Positions 32,966 through 36,764 of a stretch of DNA of 36,764 nucleotides are shown here, one piece after another. The notes under the pieces are model-generated. The model saw only the letters and a program-made list of their open reading frames with translations. It did no database searches and was not told the origin of the DNA. Each line of letters starts with the position of its first letter. Within the stretch, counting starts at the first letter, position 1. The position numbers and the translations under genes are program-made. This stretch comes from Deltaproteobacteria bacterium. Its GTDB lineage: Bacteria > Desulfobacterota > BSN033 > UBA1163. The stretch covers positions 1-36,764 of the forward strand of contig JAGXTA010000091.1 of the NCBI GenBank assembly GCA_018333535.1, written 5' to 3'.

Positions 32966-33125
32966 ACAGATTAGAAATGAAATTGAGAGGATTGAAGAAA
33001 GCGCCAAGAAGCTGCAAACGCTGGCCCAGGATAATCCCGCCATCCAGAGGAATGCGGATATCCTTCTGACCTTTGTCTATATCCTTAAGTTTATAACCCC
33101 TGTTCCTGGCAAGGAGGAGAACTGA
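32958..33125 (+). CDS. Small 55-aa helical protein
   Basis: ATG 32958 lies behind GGGAGGAAAA and overlaps the end of the CoA ligase gene. The product MNEQIRNEIERIEESAKKLQ continues as an amphipathic, probably coiled-coil helix and then a more hydrophobic stretch ILLTFVYILKFITPV. I do not recognise it; similar short helical proteins are sometimes encoded after paaK-like genes. The overlap and ribosome site make it a likely real gene with unknown function. Confidence 0.55.
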   Translation: MNEQIRNEIERIEESAKKLQTLAQDNPAIQRNADILLTFVYILKFITPVPGKEEN

Positions 33126-33600
33126 CACCCACTCAAATGCATTAACTTCTTTTAACGCCCGATTGATATTGCGTACAGTTGCCTTCCATAAAAATCCTGG
33201 CATGGGGTGTGTCCTCCTTTCGTTTGGCATTTGATTTTCTCCAAAAATCTCCCGGGATGATAACCCCCCTTTTTCTCTTTTAACACAGAACATCTTGCGC
33301 TATCCTCTTTCCTCAAAGGCTTTGACAAATCCATCAATTATGATAGATTATTCCCGAAAGGCTTTGGGGGTGCGTCGCAAGTCCGTTCATGGTTCGATAG
33401 AGCTTGTCCTGAGCGAACCATTCGCTCCTTCGAGAGCCTCAGGGCGAGCGGTTTTTTCCCAAATGTCCTGAGCGAAGTCGAAGGAAGGGCTCGCCACGAA
33501 CGGACTGCGCCATATTAAAAATCGATGCCTTAGCCGTTCGCCCTGAGCATGTCGAAGGGTGAACGGCGAATGGTGACACAGATTGTTCAGGAGAATAGAG
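33126..33600. other. Gene-poor gap with palindromic repeats
   Basis: I see no convincing gene. The left half (33126-33379) has an open minus-strand frame with MPNERRTHPMPGFLWKATV that then runs antisense to the 55-aa gene; coding potential is doubtful. The right half holds the repeat cluster listed separately. Confidence 0.5.
33380..33567. repeat. Cluster of REP-type palindromic repeats
   Basis: Several related units based on GTCCTGAGCGAA / TTCGAGAGCCTCAGG occur: TTGTCCTGAGCGAACC (33404), CCTTCGAGAGCCTCAGGGCG (33428), TGTCCTGAGCGAAGTCGAAG (33464) and a hairpin CCGTTCGCCCTGAGCATGTC that closes with GAAGGGTGAACGG (33534-33566). AGTCCGTTC at 33380 is inverted at about 33498-33506. This repeat family is familiar from many proteobacterial and related genomes; it ends just upstream of the regulator's ribosome site. 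Confidence 0.65.
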
Positions 33601-34995
33601 ATGGAAACCAAAAGTTTCAATGACCTCCAGGAAAAGATCCAATTCTACGAAACGATCCTCGATAACATCCATAATGGGGTGATGATCACCGACCCGGATG
33701 GGAAAATCATCTTCTTCAGTAAGACCTACGGTAATTTTCTCGGAGTCAATCCCGACCGGATGGTGGGGAAACATTGTACTGAAGTGTTGGAAAATACACG
33801 CATGCATATCGTCGCAAAAACCGGGACCCCAGAAATTAACCTGCCCCATCGGATTAAGGATCAGGATATGGTCGTCCAGCGCATTCCGATTGAGATGAAT
33901 GGGGAAGTGATCGCCGTATACGGTCAGGTGATGTTTAAAGATGTAAGGGATGTCCATGCCCTCTCGAAGAAGCTCAATGTTCTTGAATCGAAGGTCGAGT
34001 TTTATGAGAAGGAGCTCGAAAGCCTGAGGTCTTCCAAATATACCATCAACAATATTGTGGGTAAAAGTGAACGTATTACCGATTTGAAAAAATTGGCCTT
34101 GAAGGCGGCCCAAACCAATTCTCCGGTTTTGCTCATCGGTGAAAGCGGCACAGGAAAAGAGCTCTTTGCCCACGCCATCCATCATGCAAGCGATCGAAGG
34201 CCCCATCCCTTTATTCGGCTCAACTGTGCAGCTATTCCAAAAGACCTCCTGGAATCTGAACTCTTCGGCTACGAGCCCGGAGCCTTCACAGGCGCCGGAA
34301 CCAAGGGAAAACCCGGGAAGTTCGAGCTAGCTCACCATGGCACGATCTTTCTTGATGAGATCAGCGATCTTCCTCTGGAGATGCAACCTAAACTCCTCCG
34401 TGTCCTTGAAGAGAAGGAAACCGAGCGATTAGGCGGAACACGCATTACAAAGAGCAATTTTCGACTGATTGCGGCCACTCATGAAAACCTGGAAAAGAGC
34501 ATAGAACAGGGCAAATTCAGAAAAGACCTCTATTATCGTCTAAATGTCATTCCTATCTATATTCCTCCCCTTCGTGAGCGTAAAGAAGATATACCGTATA
34601 TTGCCGGCAACCTCATTGAAATATTGAACAAGGATCTTGGGACGGGTATGCCAAGAATCTCGTCTGAGGTATTGACGATATTCGAAAATTATGATTGGCC
34701 TGGAAATGTCAGGGAACTTGCCAATATTTTAGAGAGGACGATCTATGCCGTTGAGGGAAACACGATTGAGATTCACCATCTTCCTTTCTTCCTCCAGAGA
34801 ATGAAGCATGGTTCCATTAAGACCCACCCTGCTCATCTTAAAAGGCTCCGTGAAGATATGGAAAAAGAGGCTCTGCTTAACGCCATTCGTTTATCAAACA
34901 ATAATAAGAATAAGGCCGCAAGACTTTTAGGAATTCACAGAACAGCACTCTATAAAAAAATGAAAAAACTGAATATCTCGCAGAATATACCGTAA
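33601..34995 (+). CDS. Sigma-54-dependent transcriptional regulator with one PAS domain
   Basis: The 464-aa protein has a PAS domain (about 12-112), a short coiled-coil linker (KKLNVLESKVEFYEKELESL), an AAA+ domain with Walker A GESGTGKE (180-187), GAFTGA (227-232) and Walker B GTIFLDEI (247-254), and a Fis-type C-terminal helix-turn-helix (NKNKAARLLGIHRTALYKKM). Start chosen at ATG behind CAGGAGA; a TTG at 33583 would add six residues. Directly downstream, a near-consensus sigma-54 promoter with an upstream palindrome precedes the SDR gene, so this gene is the obvious activator. No receiver domain, so the signal is probably a PAS-bound metabolite. Confidence 0.93.
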   Translation: METKSFNDLQEKIQFYETILDNIHNGVMITDPDGKIIFFSKTYGNFLGVNPDRMVGKHCTEVLENTRMHIVAKTGTPEINLPHRIKDQDMVVQRIPIEMNGEVIAVYGQVMFKDVRDVHALSKKLNVLESKVEFYEKELESLRSSKYTINNIVGKSERITDLKKLALKAAQTNSPVLLIGESGTGKELFAHAIHHASDRRPHPFIRLNCAAIPKDLLESELFGYEPGAFTGAGTKGKPGKFELAHHGTIFLDEISDLPLEMQPKLLRVLEEKETERLGGTRITKSNFRLIAATHENLEKSIEQGKFRKDLYYRLNVIPIYIPPLRERKEDIPYIAGNLIEILNKDLGTGMPRISSEVLTIFENYDWPGNVRELANILERTIYAVEGNTIEIHHLPFFLQRMKHGSIKTHPAHLKRLREDMEKEALLNAIRLSNNNKNKAARLLGIHRTALYKKMKKLNISQNIP

Positions 34996-35131
34996 AAAGT
35001 CTGAAAAGGAGATTTTTGTCATTCCTACGCAAGCAGGAATCCAGTATTTTCATATAGTTAGAATTCAATGGATTCCCGTTTTCACGGGAATGACGACTTT
35101 TTACGATTCCATCACAGAATATATCGTAAAA
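34981..35131. repeat. Palindromic element between 17-bp direct repeats
   Basis: GTCATTCC at 35018 and GGAATGAC ending 35094 close an imperfect palindrome with the widespread core (A/G)GGAATCCAG / TGGATTCCCG. It is enclosed by CGTAAAAAGTC (34991-35001) and GACTTTTTACG (35095-35105), which pair exactly. Outside these, CAGAATATACCGTAAAA (34981-34997) and CAGAATATATCGTAAAA (35115-35131) are direct repeats with one mismatch. The left copies overlap the last codons and stop of the regulator gene; the structure could act as a terminator for it. Confidence 0.55.
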
Positions 35132-35220
35132 TAGCAGATATTTATCTACATATAGAATTATTTCTACACAAACAATAACCTCTTGTAATTTAATTGAAAT
35201 TTACTCAATTCTCCATATTA

Positions 35221-35238
35221 TGTAGATTTTTATCTACA
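35221..35238. promoter_or_regulatory. Palindromic operator, candidate enhancer site
   Basis: TGTAGATTTTTATCTACA is an inverted repeat with exact 7-base arms and a 4-base spacer. A half copy, TTTATCTACA, occurs at 35141-35150. The palindrome lies about 85-100 bases upstream of the sigma-54 promoter at 35323, the normal position for an enhancer-binding protein, and 230 bases after the regulator gene. Binding by that regulator is inferred. Confidence 0.5.
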
Positions 35239-35322
35239 CTTACTAAACCAGATGCATCTCAAATTAAATAAAATCCAATTAAAATTCAAAGGGTTAACGA
35301 TCGGATGGAAACAAAATCTATC

Positions 35323-35338
35323 TGGCTCGATTTTTGCT
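35323..35338 (+). promoter_or_regulatory. Sigma-54 (-24/-12) promoter of the SDR gene
   Basis: TGGCTCGATTTTTGCT matches the consensus TGGCACG-N4-TTGCW at all but one position (T for A), with exactly 10 bases between GG and GC. Transcription would begin near 35349, about 50 bases before the ATG at 35400. A long AT-rich leader precedes it with a palindromic operator. Confidence 0.7.
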
Positions 35339-35399
35339 CTTATATTTCTTACTGGTCATTAGACCAGCCTTATTCAAAATATTAAACAGAAAAAGAGAT

Positions 35400-36347
35400 A
35401 TGGCAAAACTAATTACCGGAGGTCTGGGTTTTTTAGGTACTTATCTCGCTCATTCTCTCTTGGCAAAAGGCGAAGAGGTTGTGCTTTTTGATATCATTAC
35501 ACGCTCTCCCCTCATTCACGATATTAAGGATAAGGTAAAAATTGTTCAGGGCGACCTCGCCTCATGGGCAGAAGTCCTGGAGGTAGTTAAACAGAATAAA
35601 ATAGATGGCATCTACCATACGGGCGCTCTCCTTTCCGCTTCTGCAGAAGAGAAGCCGATCACTGCATATCAGGTCAATGCAGGGGGAACGTTTAATATTC
35701 TTGAAGCCGCAAGACTCTTCAATGTTAAGCGAGTGATCTTTACAAGTACCATTGCGAGCTATGGTCTGGGTCTCCATAAGGTTAATGAAGATACCATCCA
35801 AATGCCTATCTCCATGTACGGGGTAACAAAAGTTTTCTCTGAAAGGCTTGGCGAGTACTACAACAGAAAATTTGGAGTCGACTTCCGAGCCGTAAGGCTT
35901 CCTTCGATTATTGGACCCGGGAGGGGAGCCGGTGGAGCTTCAGCCTATAGCACCTTGATGATCTCAGAACCGGCTCTAAAAAAATCATATGCGGTGACGG
36001 TCGAGGAAGATGTCATCATGCCGATCCTTTATATCAAGGATTGCGTGGACTGTCTGATGCGTTTATACGAAGCGGACAATGCTAAATTAAAAAGAAGAGT
36101 CTACTGCATAGCAGGCTTTTCACCTACTGCAAGAGATATTGTGGACGAGGTGAAAAGGGTCATTCCCAAGGCAGACATTGAATTTAAGCCAGATTGTGAA
36201 TTAACGGAAATTGTCCGGAGCTGGCCAAAATATCTTGATGAATCCAGGGCCGGTGAGGAATGGGGGTGGAAAACGAAGTATTTTCTTAAAGAGACCGTAG
36301 AGGATTTTGTCAGAGAGGTTCAGGCCCATCCTGAGATTTATGGCTAA
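35400..36347 (+). CDS. NAD-dependent epimerase/dehydratase, L-threonine dehydrogenase-like SDR
   Basis: The 315-aa protein is an extended SDR: NAD-binding ITGGLGFLG (5-13), D31 after strand 2, catalytic S/T and the Tyr-Lys pair YGVTK (Y140, K144). The middle and C-terminal parts (RAVRLPSIIGPGRGAGG, the VEEDVIMPILYIKDCVDCLMR segment, SWPKYLDESRAGEEWGWK) resemble SDR-type L-threonine 3-dehydrogenases more than sugar epimerases. It would oxidise threonine to 2-amino-3-ketobutyrate or a related hydroxy acid. Start at ATG behind AAAGAGAT; an upstream TTG at 35334 would lie at the transcription start of the sigma-54 promoter and is therefore unlikely. No kbl (aminoketobutyrate ligase) is visible. 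Confidence 0.82.
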   Translation: MAKLITGGLGFLGTYLAHSLLAKGEEVVLFDIITRSPLIHDIKDKVKIVQGDLASWAEVLEVVKQNKIDGIYHTGALLSASAEEKPITAYQVNAGGTFNILEAARLFNVKRVIFTSTIASYGLGLHKVNEDTIQMPISMYGVTKVFSERLGEYYNRKFGVDFRAVRLPSIIGPGRGAGGASAYSTLMISEPALKKSYAVTVEEDVIMPILYIKDCVDCLMRLYEADNAKLKRRVYCIAGFSPTARDIVDEVKRVIPKADIEFKPDCELTEIVRSWPKYLDESRAGEEWGWKTKYFLKETVEDFVREVQAHPEIYG

Positions 36348-36437
36348 AAGGATTTTTGATTACACCGATTAGGAGCGGATTACACGGATTAAGAAAGTGG
36401 GCATAAAGTAGTTTTTCAGAGCTCTCGTAGATTTTGC

Positions 36438-36466
36438 TTGACAACCTTTCCGATTCATTATATTGA
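36438..36466 (+). promoter_or_regulatory. Candidate sigma-70 promoter of the terminal binding-protein gene
   Basis: A perfect TTGACA (36438-36443) is followed by TATATT after 15 bases or TATTGA after 17. It lies about 70 bases before the ATG at 36532. The short preceding region carries a GATTACACCGATT / GATTACACGGATT direct repeat. Confidence 0.4.
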
Positions 36467-36531
36467 AGCCGTGAACAAGAGGGAGAAGGTTTCAGTGATT
36501 TCAACTTATTCATCATGAAAGGAGGAAACGT

Positions 36532-36764
36532 ATGAAAAGAATTGCAGTCTTAATAACCATTGTTTTTGTACTAAGCCTATTGGTCGTCCCGTTGGTGATG
36601 GCCCAGGGAAAACCAGCCCCGGCCAAAGAACCGGCAAAGGCTCCCGCCAAAGCAGCAGCCAAACCTGTACTGTCTAAGGAACCCATCAAAATCGGGGCCA
36701 TCTACGATTTTGCCGGACCCTGCTACATGTATTCTGAGACCGGAATGCTTGGGCTTAGAATTGC
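36532..36764 (+). CDS. ABC-type amino-acid binding protein, partial at the window end
   Basis: Behind a strong AAAGGAGG ribosome site the frame reads MKRIAVLITIVFVLSLLVVP, a Sec signal peptide ending VMAQG, then an Ala/Pro/Lys-rich linker (PAPAKEPAKAPAKAAAKP), then EPIKIGAIYDFAGPCYMYSE. The last part is the N-terminal strand of a Leu/Ile/Val-type periplasmic binding protein (Peripla_BP_6). The low-complexity linker after the signal is unusual for soluble binding proteins. The gene runs off the window after 77 codons; permease and ATPase genes would be expected downstream. Confidence 0.8.
   Translation, partial: MKRIAVLITIVFVLSLLVVPLVMAQGKPAPAKEPAKAPAKAAAKPVLSKEPIKIGAIYDFAGPCYMYSETGMLGLRI

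Noticed and set aside
32931-33293. Minus-strand frame of 120 codons containing MPNERRTHPMPGFLWKATV
   Set aside because: Half of it is antisense to the well-supported 55-aa gene and the end of the CoA ligase gene. The other half has some protein-like character, but I cannot match it to a family, so it is noted only in the gap entry.
33361-33570. Repeat cluster as a CRISPR array
   Set aside because: Units vary in length and orientation, spacers are not regular, and no cas genes are present; REP-type palindromes fit better.
36358-36394. GATTACACCGATT / GATTACACGGATT direct repeat as a CRISPR or operator
   Set aside because: Only two imperfect copies with a short gap; this is a common dispersed intergenic motif.

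Overview
The window looks like a piece of a mesophilic, anaerobic, amino-acid-using bacterium of the Desulfobacterota / 'Deltaproteobacteria' kind. This is an inference from gene content, not from a marker gene: two sigma-54 enhancer-binding regulators with recognisable -24/-12 promoters, a TRAP transporter set, a tungsten/molybdenum aldehyde:ferredoxin oxidoreductase, PaaK-type CoA ligase, tandem AmmeMemoRadiSam-like radical SAM proteins, a membrane-fused spermidine-synthase-like protein, and many short palindromic intergenic repeats. No rRNA, tRNA or CRISPR array was seen.

Layout. 1-760: an IS end (truncated transposase plus triple end repeats) beside the C-terminal stub of an iron alcohol dehydrogenase. 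899-7474: a PAS-PAS sigma-54 regulator, then across a candidate sigma-54 promoter a tightly coupled five-gene operon: class III aminotransferase, a 106-aa small protein, an ornithine-carbamoyltransferase-like enzyme, carbamate kinase and an aspartate-carbamoyltransferase-like enzyme. Both transcarbamylases have lost residues that bind the amino substrate in the textbook enzymes. 7475-9511: decay zone with a deletion scar (start of an ABC binding protein joined to the tail of a second OTC), an intact DDAH/arginine-deiminase-like hydrolase, a small inverted-repeat element and an IS256 relic. 9512-13962: TRAP transporter (binding protein, small and large permease) interrupted by a roughly 271-bp MITE with 9-bp target duplication, then a 2,4-diaminopentanoate-dehydrogenase-like gene.

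14185-17833: a decayed REP-associated (Y1) transposase with 28-bp terminal inverted repeats, then an accessory group (69-aa protein, pRiA4b ORF-3-like protein, Cys-rich protein of unknown function). 17918-22233: aldehyde ferredoxin oxidoreductase and a membrane-fused spermidine-synthase-like protein, separated by a C-rich tract whose complement is G-quadruplex-like. 22522-26207 (minus strand): exported TolB-like beta-propeller, truncated DUF5343 gene, and a two-gene restriction-modification system with a ThaI-like nuclease. 26540-30314: two overlapping radical SAM genes with N-terminal twin-arginine motifs, then a second class III aminotransferase.

30315-33125: mosaic of short repeats, then iclR-paaK-small gene operon. 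33601-36347: a second sigma-54 regulator, a palindromic element, a palindromic operator and a near-consensus sigma-54 promoter in front of a threonine-dehydrogenase-like SDR gene. The window ends inside an ABC-type amino-acid binding protein.

How the genes could work together (inference): a guanidino or ureido compound is hydrolysed by the DDAH-like enzyme, the ureido product is phosphorolysed by a transcarbamylase, carbamoyl phosphate yields ATP through carbamate kinase, and the freed amine is transaminated. The altered binding residues suggest the substrate may not be plain citrulline/ornithine. This carbamoyl-phosphate module is the best candidate for something undescribed here.
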